This document shows, piece after piece, positions 22,071 to 33,925 of a stretch of DNA of 64,000 nucleotides. The notes beneath the pieces are model-generated. The model was not told where the DNA came from. It saw only the letters and a program-made list of their open reading frames with translations, and ran no database searches. The translations under genes were made by a program, and so were the position numbers. Source of the DNA: Bactrocera neohumeralis (taxonomy: Eukaryota > Arthropoda > Insecta > Diptera > Tephritidae). The stretch spans positions 2,294,001 through 2,358,000 of the forward strand of contig NC_065922.1 of assembly GCF_024586455.1 (NCBI RefSeq), in the 5' to 3' direction. Positions within the stretch are counted from its first letter, which is position 1. Every line of letters starts with the position of its first letter.

Positions 22071-24789
22071 ATACAAAACGAACAATTAAATGCCACGGCG
22101 CTGTTTGTTTCCGAAGTGTTTTCAGGTAATTTGTTTGGCCGTTTTTCTAAGCGCCATATTAGTGGAGAAGCACACGTTGGTTGGAGAGTTTACTTTTCGT
22201 TGACGATGTGATTAATAGCCAGTGTGATGCCGGCGAGTGTGGATGTTAATAGCTTTAGTAATAAAAAATGAATGCCTCCACTCTGTCGGCATTTGAAGTT
22301 TGAACTAATTTAATTTATTTGAAACCTGTGCGAAGCCAGCGAAAAGCTCAACGGCATAACAGGACGTTGGCATCAAAGAAGCTGAAAATTGCAGAAACGA
22401 AATTTCGCGTCTCCAGAACTTAGGAATAAGTAAGAGATAAGAAATTGAGATATATTTCAAATAATATAAAAATATTTAGTGGTGAGTAACAAAAAAATGC
22501 GGTCGCTGCACCTTATCAGTTGTTAAGCCCCACTCCTCTCTGGTATATTGTGTTTTTTTGTGGGAGTGCAACACATTTAGCTTTATTTGTTCGTAATAGA
22601 GACTTCTTAGAACTTTTACATTTTGAAATGGTATTGCCAAGAGATTTACATTTAACTCTCAGTGAAATTTAAAGATATAGGGAAAAAGAAATAGTTTACA
22701 CATTTCTTGCCATGAGGCACTACAACTTCACTAAAAATCGGCAAGTCTCGGTAGGAGCAAGGGAGGTGCTCTTTTAAAATTAAGAAATTCCCGCTTTGAA
22801 CTTTCAAAAAGAATTCTTTGTCTTACAATTACTTTGCTCAAGAAATGAATTGTACCTGTGCCCTGAAGTGGAAGGCAAATTAAAATAATAAGCAAATTAA
22901 GAGATTAACAAAGCTTTGCAAGTTTTGGCTCTAATGAATTCGAAAAATTAAATGAAGACTTTCGCGTAAAAAGAAATAATTAAAATGTCATGTAAAAATA
23001 GCTGAGATCAATTGTAAAATGAGCTGTATTTTTGTTTTTGTATCTAAGGATAAAGTGTAGGAAGGACATTTGAAAGTTTTTAAATGAAATGTGCGTGATG
23101 CTCAAATTTACTTCAAGAAAAAGCTGATAAAACAGCTCAGTAGGTTTTGCTTAGCAACTTGCTTTAAATCGGACATTTAAAAAATAATTTAAATTGTAAA
23201 TTCAGAAGACTTTACTTTAAATGTGATTCACAGGAGACTACTACTGCTAGTAAAAGAATACGTTGAAACTGGTTTCACCGATCAGTACAAACTAATGCGA
23301 AGAAAACAGCATCCAAACACGGTCTTTTGAATTAGCCATGTTCTTGCCCTTATTGTTCTTCTGAACGACAACTAGGCTTCCGTCATATCTTCAGGTACCT
23401 ATCCGCCCATTCCTCATGTATTAAACACACTAACATGCATGTACATGTCAGCATAAATGTATGTCCTCACTTCCGAAATTATGCTATATATTGCGTTGAC
23501 CCAAATCTCCGCAGTCGACTTGTCGCCAACCGTCATCAGCGTGTGTAATTCATGCCTTCTGCGAAGCTTAAGTGGGCTTGCTTGTTGTTCGGGAAGATAC
23601 AAAGGATGTACCTTCTTTCTGTGACATCTTCCTTGCCAACTAACAGAAAAGCATAAAAAGCTTTCTCCGTGTCTGTTGGTGCAATCTGTTTTTTTGTCAT
23701 TCATATTTTTTGTGCACGTTTGGTTTGTATAATCCTTCCTGACGGTCTGCTCCACTTCATATTGGTGTTTGCTTCCTGCTTCGGCATTACGTTTAGTTTT
23801 GAGGAGAAGGAGCTGCATTGGATTGTTCTCGGGTTGTACCTGTTTTTGTTATTGCTGTTGTGTCATCTGTTATTTATTTTTATTGCAATAATCCGCATTT
23901 GTTGTTGCCACGAATTTATTTAGTTTCAGGTCATTTATGGTATTTTTCTCTTTTTGCATAATAATATTATGTGCAATTTTGTATTTAGTTCGGTTTCTGT
24001 TTTCATTTTTTAATTCTTTTGGTGATATTGGGCTTCAGTAGCTTTTGAGGTTATTCACTTCGCTTGCGAATTCATTCCAGTGGACAGGCTTTTTTTCTAC
24101 TTACTGCTTTCCGATAACATACATGACCGAGTGTAAAAGGGAGTTTTTGTCAAAACGTGTTCAACTACTTCACAAAATATAAAGTTCTTGATATTATAAT
24201 GCAGTGTACAATTACTCTGACACACTTTCGAAAACTTTCCCGAAAAATTAAATCTGAGAGAGAGGTGCTATTTTACTCCACAACAAGCCTCACTACAGTG
24301 TTAAACCTCTTTATCACTTTGACAAAGCCTCCCTCGCTACATCAACGCCACATATTTTTTTGGATTTTTCGGGCATTGCAGTTACTTGCAAATGCATAGC
24401 AATTACCACATCGCTCTTTCATTTTTCTGGCGATTTTTATTCCCCACCATTTCATCGGTGTTGTAACTGCAGCGCCATCAATCTGCAGTTTTCCATTGAC
24501 CCTATAATTGACAAGCGTTCAAGAAAATCGAATTTTCGCTGTGGAACAGGCGGTTACAAAAGTTATTACGAAATGGAATGAAATTAAATTTCCAACAAAT
24601 GCACAACTTAACTGTAGAGATGGGCAATTCCGGGATAGTAGCTAAATGCCGTGAGAATAAAGGGAAGCAAGCGGAGGACCAACGGTAAAATTTACGGTTA
24701 TTGGCAAAAACAGTGCAATATTGATTAAAGTCCAAGTCAAAATGGCAGCCAGCAGTCGACGAATGTCCACAGAGAGTCGACAGACAGTT
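22071..24789. other. gene-free AT-rich sequence up to the assembly gap
   Basis: No supported gene. The frame on the complement of 23414-23818 (134 codons) and the one at 23669-23923 overlap on opposite strands. Neither shows a recognisable motif. Confidence 0.5.
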
Positions 24790-24889
24790 NNNNNNNNNNN
24801 NNNNNNNNNNNNNNNNNNNNNNNNNNNNNNNNNNNNNNNNNNNNNNNNNNNNNNNNNNNNNNNNNNNNNNNNNNNNNNNNNNNNNNNNN
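24790..24889. other. assembly gap of 100 N
   Basis: Exactly 100 unknown bases, a conventional scaffold-gap length. The true distance and content are unknown, and a repeat may have caused the break. Confidence 0.99.
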
Positions 24890-24956
24890 TGAAAACCAAA
24901 ACGTCCGGTTTATAGAATTTTTAAAACGACAACATTTTCTGCACCTGCTTATTTTG

Positions 24957-25594
24957 AGCTTATGGCATTGATTGCCTATCCCGTAACAGAGTGCATAAGT
25001 GGTTTCGTTTTCAAAGTGCTCGTGAGGACATAAATGACGATCAACATGTGGGCCAATCAAAATCCGGGATCACCGAAAATTACATCGAAGCTGTGCGTGA
25101 ATTCATCAAAAATCATCCGAAATCATAATTGAAATTCATGGAAATGGAAACAAAACATCGATTTATCGCATTTTTACCGAACATTTGGGCTTACGAAAGG
25201 TGTGTGCACGGTTGGTTCAGCACAAATTGACTGACGACCAAAAATTGCTCAAATCGATCGACGCTTGTGACCGATTATTTGACCAAAATCACATTTTAAC
25301 CATTAACCACTCCACGTATTCACGTGATATGGCACCGTGCGACTTCTTCCTTTTCGAAAAAATGCATTTGCCCATGAAAGGAAAGCGTTATGCAGACGTA
25401 GAGGTCATTCAAAAGGCTTGCACCGGCATACTGGCGGCCATACCGGCCAACGAGCTAAAACACTCGCTCGACATGCTTTTGGACCGTGCAAAAAGCTGTA
25501 TTGAAGCAGAAGGATACTATTTTGAATTAAATAAATTGATTTTGCGGAAAAACCATTTGTTCTGTTTTTTTTTAAGTCCTGTTTACTTTGGAAC
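24957..25594 (+). mobile_element. internally deleted, 5'-truncated mariner element, copy 3
   Basis: The right terminus AGTCCTGTTTACTTTGGAAC (25575-25594) matches the inverted complement of the copy 2 terminus. The left terminus is absent: recognisable sequence starts at TATGGCATTGATTGCC, 67 bases after the gap, so truncation or a misjoined gap could explain it. The internal deletion junction equals that of copy 1. Confidence 0.82.
24960..25560 (+). pseudogene. mariner transposase relic, copy 3
   Basis: It opens within the first helix-turn-helix (DCLSRNRVHKWF, with one codon lost, then FQSAREDINDDQHVGQSKSG). It continues ITENYIEAVREFIKNHPKS to a stop, then shifts frame to LRKVCARLVQHKLTDDQKLL (25190-25250). 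The junction SIDACDRLFDQNHILTINHS leads to SRDMAPCDFFLF, which keeps the third catalytic aspartate, and the C-terminus ADVEVIQKACTGILAAIPAN...CIEAEGYYFE. The normal stop is changed to a leucine codon, so the frame reads through the terminal repeat to 25670. The first and second catalytic aspartates are deleted. Confidence 0.8.
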
Positions 25595-28500
25595 TTTCTT
25601 TGTATGTGAGTTACTTTACTCCCGCATTTGTCAACACATCAAATATAAGGCTCATAAGAGAGTTGCATAGTAAACTATGTTGCTCTTCAAATTTCCAATA
25701 CCACATAGCTTGCAGAGCATGCCAATTTAAGATCGAAATTGTTTAAATTCAACAGAACTTCTCAAGTCCCTAGGTACGAACATGTGGACTCCAGTCTCTA
25801 CTCGTATAGTTGACTCGATACTACAATATTAGTATAGTATTTTAATATTCCGAAAGTAATTTGTTTGATGTGAAAATACTCGCTTTAAGATATAAAAATA
25901 AAGAACGAATAAATGTTAAAATATTGCTTGACTTTAAATGTATAATACATGAATAAGTAGTCGACAAGAATGTCAATATCCTCTTCTTGGTTTCGTGGCA
26001 AAGGCCGCATTAATCATGTTGTCATATGTAAATGCTACAAAATGAAGCATGTATTGCCTGCTGAGTTCAACCAAAGTCAGCATCGTCAGCGAATGTGCAA
26101 ATATGTAAGAACGTATTGCGTCGCCCACGGCGTATGAGTAACATACTTCGACCAATATGCGAAACTTTGGCTGAGATAATATTGAAAGAACGTGTGTTTA
26201 TGCCAGTTAAACTATATTTCAATTACACACAACCTTATGAGGTTACTATTTATTATACTACTATAAAGCAGCGTAATATAACATTTGTTTCATGACAAGA
26301 ACTGACAAAAATTTATTAAATTAAATTTTCATTGAAAAATATGAATATGAATATGAATATTCATATAAATACTATGTAAGGTATCATGTCGAGAAAAATA
26401 TGTAAACAAAAATTTCAATGTAAAAAATTTGGAACTGAAATATAATCCCAAAAACATATGAAAAAAAGTGGCAGTATGGTCTGTGGATTCAACTGCCTCC
26501 GCTCCTCCTATACTCCAGGCGTCCGCCACTTGCTCAAAAATGTGATGGCAGCCTAGCTGAAAGCGCATGTCGTTGACCTCTTTTGGCACGTCAGCCAAAC
26601 AGACGAGCACAAACATAAATTACGTATAAAGACACTAGATTTTCACGAATAACGCCGAACCGCTCTTAAACAGATAATAAAGTTGCAGCCGCAGCATTTG
26701 GCCAACTGCGAAATTTTAGTCCCTTCCATTCCGTCGTACTGCCATCAAAATCACAGCCGTCGGCCTGGCGTTTTACGCTACTTGACCTGTCGGCTGCCGA
26801 CTGCCGCCATCGTGTGTGAAGACATAGTTGGCTGACACTAATATCACACGTTGCCCACTGCCGCAGACTCTGTCGCCGTCGGTTCATTGTCCTTAAACAG
26901 TGCGAAAGCGAGTGCATTTGGTTTATTTAGTTTGGATGAAAGTTTTTGGTTTCCGTCTTTTTTCCAGTACCTTTTGGTGTTCTTTGATCATTCTCAGTTT
27001 TGTCGTTGCTAGAAGCTAACGCAATCAATGACAGCTGACTAATTGGCAATTTTGTCACTTAAGCACTTAATTTTTAAGGCGAGATCACACTTTTCACTGT
27101 CATTCATTTTGTGGCCATAAATAATCGAACATATGTTTCACATAGCAATGCAGTGTGAGCGAATGAAGAACTCATCTGAGGTTGAGTGAAAAAATTCTTT
27201 ATTTATATGGTATAACAAAAGATAAGTATTATTTAAGAATTTATGGAGGATAGAAAAGATTCCGGATATGATGAAAGCTATGTTTATGGTATAAAATATT
27301 AATTATGGCATGCAACCATATAATTATGTAGGGATTTTTTGGAAAACAACGAATCAAAAAATAAAGTACAAAAGTAAGAGAATAGAGAACAAACTAAATG
27401 TAATGTAATGACAAACGAAAGATTACAATAGGAGTACAGACATATTTCAGATCCTTACTCAACACAGAGCCACAACAATGAAAAAAAACTGACAAATAGA
27501 AGTGGAGTAGTTCAGCGAAATTGATTTTACAAGCTAAGACTGCTCAAAAGCACTGGCTCACGCCTGTCTAGACATATTAGGCATTTCACCCTTTTTTGTG
27601 AGCAGGAAAGGAAGGTGTCACATACTTGTATATAAGGACATCAATGAAACTCACAGTAAGTAGAATATTTTGACCTCAACTTCTGCTTTAAAATGAGAAC
27701 AACTTTAAAAGTAAATTTTACATTGTAGATGAAACAAATTGTTATTCGTATTAGTCTTTTCTGATTACCTTAGTTGACATTAAAAATAGAGCATGGTAAA
27801 GCATTTAAATAATTTTTTTTTCATTTTATACGGATCTGCTAGTTCACCGTTCTTTCCAAATTTCACCGGTGAATAACAAACATAACTACATGCTTCTTTA
27901 ATGTTTCTTTTACTTCTCCCTTGCTTTCATGTAAATGGACAAAAAGTTTTACAAATTACGACATGGTAATTAATTGGCGCACCAGCAGATCCATATAAAA
28001 TGAAAAAGTGTATATATTTAAATGCTTTAGCATGCATTCTTTTTAATGTCTTTACAACTTAAGCTGCAGAGTTTTTGATAATCTCATAAATCTCTTGTTA
28101 TTCTTTGTGCTTTTATTACATTGCTGCTTGGCAACGATGCAATTTAAAGATGCCGTTATAAAACTAAGAATAAAAGAGGTTTTTGTGAAAGTTTAGTAGA
28201 TTTTTGGTAGTAGTAGCCATTTCTACTGTTAAACAAAGTTTAAAGACAATATAGATGCTGCGTGACAAAAAATATGCTAACTTTCTTTTCAATTCTTCAT
28301 CAAAAGGATAAAAAGCATACTTTCATACTCATTTTTTCAGGAAAGTTCTTGTATTTTTGCAAACATTGTCTTTTCCGATTTTCCGTTCTTTCAATTTTCA
28401 CCTAATTCCAACAGCTTCTTACGCCGTGCTGTGCGTCAGATAAAATTTTTAAGCATTTCGTTGGTTGCTAAGTTCTCAAATTTGCGCATAAATTATTTCA

Positions 28501-31500
28501 GTCCCGAATGAGAAAACGCTTTAAATTCCGACAGAGGCCTGGTGTCTGTGAATGGCGGACGCCAAGAAATTTAGAGCAGTTTTTTCAGCCAAGCGAAGCA
28601 TTCCACCAATGAGTCCTTTTGCATTCTTGGCGCAACTCTGCGGCAATAATTTGCATTTCTTGTGCTGTCAAGTTGTTCCTGGTGTTTCCTCAGCTTTCAC
28701 TCTTTCTTTGATTGTTTATGTTGGTTCTTGTTTGGCTGATGCTGCAAAACACAAGTACTAAACAGTGGCTTGTCTGAGGTGTCCACATTGTTAACTGCTT
28801 CTTAAGTTTTTAACACAAATATTAATCTTTTTGCTTGTTTGATTGATATTTAAAATTAAGGTCACTTGATCCCAAGACCAAGAAACTAATGACAGCAGAA
28901 GGATTAATGCGAATTTATCATTAGATCGAACTTGAGTTTTTGCCTCACGTTTTTAAGCTTTCCCTGCGTAGCATTTCCAGAAATGGCTAACAACAACTAT
29001 CTTTAATTGAACTCATATCACTCATTTTGCCATCCGCTCGACTATGAAAGGATTTATATAAACTGATTAACAACTCGTCGGCGACTTAATGCAATCCTCA
29101 TTACCAGACGTTCTGAAGTCGTTTTTTTTAATCGTCGTCGATTTTTCCACCTCTTTTACCATCTTTTGCTTCCCATTAACTTGATAATGATTTACATTTA
29201 CAGCAGGTACTTATTACTTGCCACTTTTCCACTGCTACTTATTACTCCTTATTTCTGGATATTTAATTCCACTTACTATTAATTGGTGTTTGCAATTCTT
29301 TTTGAATTAATTTTTTTCATTTAATTCTGTAAAATGAAAATAAAAAAGTAGTAAAATAAAACTAAAGCGATAAAGAGGAGCCGTTGTTTGTCAATCTGCA
29401 AAAATTTGATCGGCACAGTAGCCGCAGGTTTCTCTAATGCTGCACCTCAGTTCAGTGAAACACCAAAAGAAGGAGGCGTGGTGCATTTTTCGTGCTGTCT
29501 TTAATCTTATCTTATTCTATTACTCCTTTCTTTGTCTTTCCTCTGCTTCCTCATTCCACCCAACCACTTTAGCTTGTGGTTTTCCATCTTAAAGTCGCAG
29601 TTATTTGACGCGAAATGTTAAATGTGGGAAGCACTTAAATCAAATCCTTAACACAACGAAAGTAAACAGTCGCTTTGGGAAAACTGTGTATGGGCGATAA
29701 GTAAAATGTTTAAACTTGTACGTTTTAGGCATTTGAAACTGTTTGGTGCTTAAAGTTTTTCTAACTCATAATTTTATTTTTATCTGTTTTGACAGTTTTC
29801 ATTGCAGGACCCCACGGGAAATACCATCTTCACGCCACGCTTTACTACACCACTACTTACACTTTATGTGTGTAAAAGGGATATATGTATAAGGGTAAAC
29901 GAACGTCAATCGCAACTTATGATAGATATAAAAACATAAAATTTGTAAACATGAATTAAGGTGGTAAGGCACAAAAGTGGAATATTTATCTAACGATTAG
30001 CATAAAAAAATTAAAATCATCCCGACATAACAAAGAAAAATATAAACTCATATATGGAAATTTTTATCCGGAACTGAGTTCTTTACCAATCGAGAGTTAT
30101 GGCAGCTACAATTCGAATTCGTTGCTTTCGCTTCCTGTGGCATTTTGTTCTCATTACTGTTATTGTTAAAATACAAGCAATTGAGCGATGAAAAAGGCGG
30201 AAACAATAAAGTCGAACTGTTTCCTTCAGTATATATTACCCAAAGATAATAAGGCCATAAAAGGATAAGTGGGAAGAGATGTATGCACTTTGTGAAGAAG
30301 ATGCAGTTCTCATAATTTACAAAAACGAACATTTATATGTGCGAATAAAAAGACATACATTTTTCCATTGAATATTTTCTTCTTCTTGTGATGCCTTAAA
30401 AATAATTTCAAAAACTTCTGCAAAAGATGGCTGAGGTTATCTCGACACTGTCAAGTGCGCTGTCTACACCAAATGCGCAGCAAAATCGTGACAACGAAGA
30501 ACGCATTTCAACATTTTTTCCTGAGTCCTTCAGTAAAAAAACGAACGCCTCAAAAGTGTAAAAAAGATAAAAGAGCATAAATTGAATTTATAAAATTGTG
30601 ACTTTTGTTAACTAGGGTCCTCCATATCTTGTGTTTACTTGTATGCTTGGAGAGGCGTATTCTTATTCTTTCTCTGACAACAACTTTTGCTGTATGTTTG
30701 CGGCTGCTATAAGTTTCGAAGAGATTTCTGAAGCACCTGCAGCACAGATATTCTAGTGAGCAAGTGAAAACTACCAATTTAGTGATGGAGGTAAGCAAAC
30801 ACCCAACGGTAAATGCACATAAACCGCTACCAGCTCTGCCAGTTATGACGGCTTTTGCTTGAGCTCGAGTTGGAGATTCGCACAGACGCCATTTAAATAA
30901 GCCGCATTGCAGCAAATTGGCACTGCCATCGCATAGGCCGACGGACTGACGTGTCGACGCATTAAACTGCAAAGCCACCGCAACGTGAAGAGAAAGTGTG
31001 AAAGTAGAGTATCACTTAGCATGAGATTTATGCCTGCAATTTACTGCTAGCCAGTGCATTTTACTTCACTCACCCACACAGCAGAAGGCGTATAGCATGC
31101 AACTGCATGCATTTATATCCGGGGGTCCTTGTCATCAGGAGCCGATTCGCTCACTGAAATTTGATTTTGCGTGTGTGTTTGCTTTACAACTATATGCGTG
31201 AGTGCGCGGAGGGATTTTGAGTATACTGCGGCTCTAATAGTAAGAGTAGATTGATGATCATTATAGGAACTTCGGTTGGTTATGTGGTATTTTCGAGCAT
31301 TGCCCAGACTAATTTAAACATTAAAGTAATTACTTACTTCTACATTACCATCGTCTGCCTAAGCAGCAGGTGATCATTCACCCTACTCCATTTTATTTGA
31401 ATTTACAGCTTCTATTATCTATATTTCATTTCTCAACGTATTTCCTCTCAGCCGTCAAACGTCAAACTCTTTTCGCCGTTCTTCTACAATTGTCCAACTT

Positions 31501-31972
31501 ATGAACACGTTTGTTTCTCGCTAACTATCATAGCTTTCTGTTTATTTTTCTGACAGCCGTTTCATCACCTTATTGCTTCACGTAACCTTTCCTGTTGCTG
31601 TACAATAGACGGAAGCGATTAATTTGACATTTCATTTTGCGCCGTCACCATGAAATAGCTTTTCACCTCAGGGTCTATTGTTCCAACCGGCAAAATATTT
31701 GCTTTGCATTATCACTCAAACATTTCCTTTGTTAAACTCATCAGCCGAATCCGTTTTAGCGGTTGAAAATTTAATTAACTTCAGTTTATTTGCGGTAACT
31801 TCGTGACAGTAAAATTGTTAATTTTATTCAAATTCCACCGTCGTAAATATTTATGACTTCATCAATGGCGATGTGCGGCTAATTAGTTTTGGGGTTAAAA
31901 TACTTATTTCGTATTAACATCGCAAGCATAAGCATGTCTAGGGCGGCCAAGTTGGCTAGACTTTCGGTTAGT
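25595..31972. other. gene-free sequence with two GC-richer islands
   Basis: No supported gene. 26680-26900 and 30780-30990 are less AT-rich than their surroundings and each carries a longer frame on the complement (26666-26917, 83 codons; 30550-30978, 142 codons) without a known domain. A short ATGAAT array lies at 26341-26366. Confidence 0.45.
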
Positions 31973-33925
31973 CTACTTCCATTTTTATATTATTACTTAA
32001 ATAACATAAGAGATTTTGACCGTGTACGCACTTGTTTGTATTACAGAGATATAGTAGAATTGGTTAAAAATCTAGTCATTCATTATTAACATAACGGTTT
32101 TTGTAAGTCTAATATACTACTAAACAATTTGCGGAGTCAGATATGTGTGTTATGTATACGAAAGTGATCAGCTTTCTGTTTTAACAAAGAATACATAGTA
32201 TCAAATAGATAATTATGGGTGTGTGTAAGCATTTTTATTTCGTCTGACCATTCCGAGCATGTAAATATTTACTTGATCAAAAAATTGAGTTACTTTGATG
32301 AAACTTGGTACACGTATTTCTTGGCTCCATAAGAAGGTTAAGTTCGAAGATGGGCGAAATCACGAACTTCCAACTGGCACAAACATTAAAATTTTGGCGA
32401 AAACACTTTGTCTATATGTATAACTAACACCCGGGTGAATAAAATAAAGATATTAAATGAAATTTGGCACAAAGGATAGCTGCTACGGTTTTGGATCGCA
32501 ATATTTTTGCAAAATGTTAATTTACTAAGTTTTTATGCATATTTCGGAAGCACTATAGCTTTCACCTTACATAGAGTCGTTTCCTTCAGACATTTCCATT
32601 TACAGTTAATGAAAGAAATCGGATAATAACCACGCCCACCTTTAATCAAAGAGTTTGTTGAAATCTAAACTTTAACCGTTTTTGACAAAAAACGTCAGAA
32701 ACTCCTAAAATGGCTGGAAGTATGCATCTAGGCTTTTTTAGAAATTGAAAATTTCGTTAACATCCACTTTGGAGGACCAATCTAAACCATATCTCAGGAA
32801 CTACTAAAATTATTTACAGCAAAATAAAATAAATATGTAAATGCACAGCATTCAAATCTCATTTAAACATTGTATCATGCGAGAATAAAATGTTCGGTGA
32901 CAAACTTACTCTGACTTCCATACTTTTTTATTATTACTAAATAACATAAGAGATTTTGACCGTGTACACACTTGTTTGAAATATTACAGAGGGATAGTAG
33001 TATGGTTAAAAATCCAATCATTCATTATTCATTGCATAATTATTTATGTTTGCATTTTCATTTGTAATATGCTATCGACCAGAATTTGCGGAGATAAAAA
33101 CAATAAATCATTAAGTATTCGAATTTGGAATAGCTTTCTGTTTAACAAAAGGGAGGAGAAGCTCTACATAGTATCAAATAGATAATTATGGGTGTGTGTA
33201 AGCATTTTTATTTCTACTTGACATAGTACGAAATGTAAATATTTATGATCAAAAACCCATTGCCGTTACTTTGAAGATTTGTGAAGCTTTGGTCCTCATT
33301 GTCTGAGTCTTCAGAACTAAAGGTTGATAAACTTTAGAGCAAGCGAGTTGTTCCTACTTCATTGTGACTGTTATCCGCGTCTGCGCGCAAACTTTAAAAT
33401 TTTATTAACTTCGTTTATGTATACCGAACACCCGGCTGAATATCAGATCGAGATATAAATGAAATAAGTAACTGCTACGGTTATGGATTTATCTTTATGC
33501 AAATATGTTAATTTACTAGAGTTTAAACATTTTCTTTCACTTACAGTTGTTCAGATATTTGTCTTAATGAGGCAACGGCCGCCGACCATTTGCTCAGTTT
33601 AATCAAAAGAGTTTTCAAATGAAATCTAACTTTAATATGTTTTTGTCAAGTTGAACTATCCGCAGAACTCCTAAAAGTTACTGGAAGTATGTTTCAATTA
33701 TGAGCTTTAATTTTAATACAGCGAATTCTCAAACTTATTTCAATTAACATCCACTCATTGGAGGACGCATATCTATATGGATATAGGCTAGCAAACATCA
33801 GTCATAAAATTATTGTCCGAGTATATACAAATATTTAATCGTTATTTTGCATCTCAGCATTCAAATTACCTTCATTTAAACATGTGTTTGGTTACCAAAA
33901 AAAGAGACAAATTACTCTGACATAA
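31973..33925 (+). repeat. diverged tandem pair of a ~1-kb interspersed repeat
   Basis: Unit 1 is 31973-32911 and unit 2 is 32912-33925. Both open with ACTTCCAT...TTATTACT and share AAATAACATAAGAGATTTTG, TCAAATAGATAATTATGGGT, ACACCCGG-TGAATA, TGTTAATTTACTA and CAGCATTCAAAT in the same order. Unit 1 contains wording I recall from a common tephritid/insect repeat (TGAAACTTGGTACACGTATT, ATCGGATAATAACCACGCCC, AAAATGTTCGGTGAC). Unit 2 is heavily altered by small insertions and deletions. No coding capacity was found. Confidence 0.7.

Noticed and set aside
23414..23923. Overlapping open frames on opposite strands
   Set aside because: Neither has a recognisable motif. Hydrophobic runs on the + strand come from T-rich sequence.
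26329..26917. Two consecutive frames on the complement as a possible gene
   Set aside because: No domains, no splice signals linking them; the island composition explains their length.
30550..30978. 142-codon open frame on the complement
   Set aside because: No recognisable domain or convincing exon signals. The less AT-rich composition makes longer chance frames likely.
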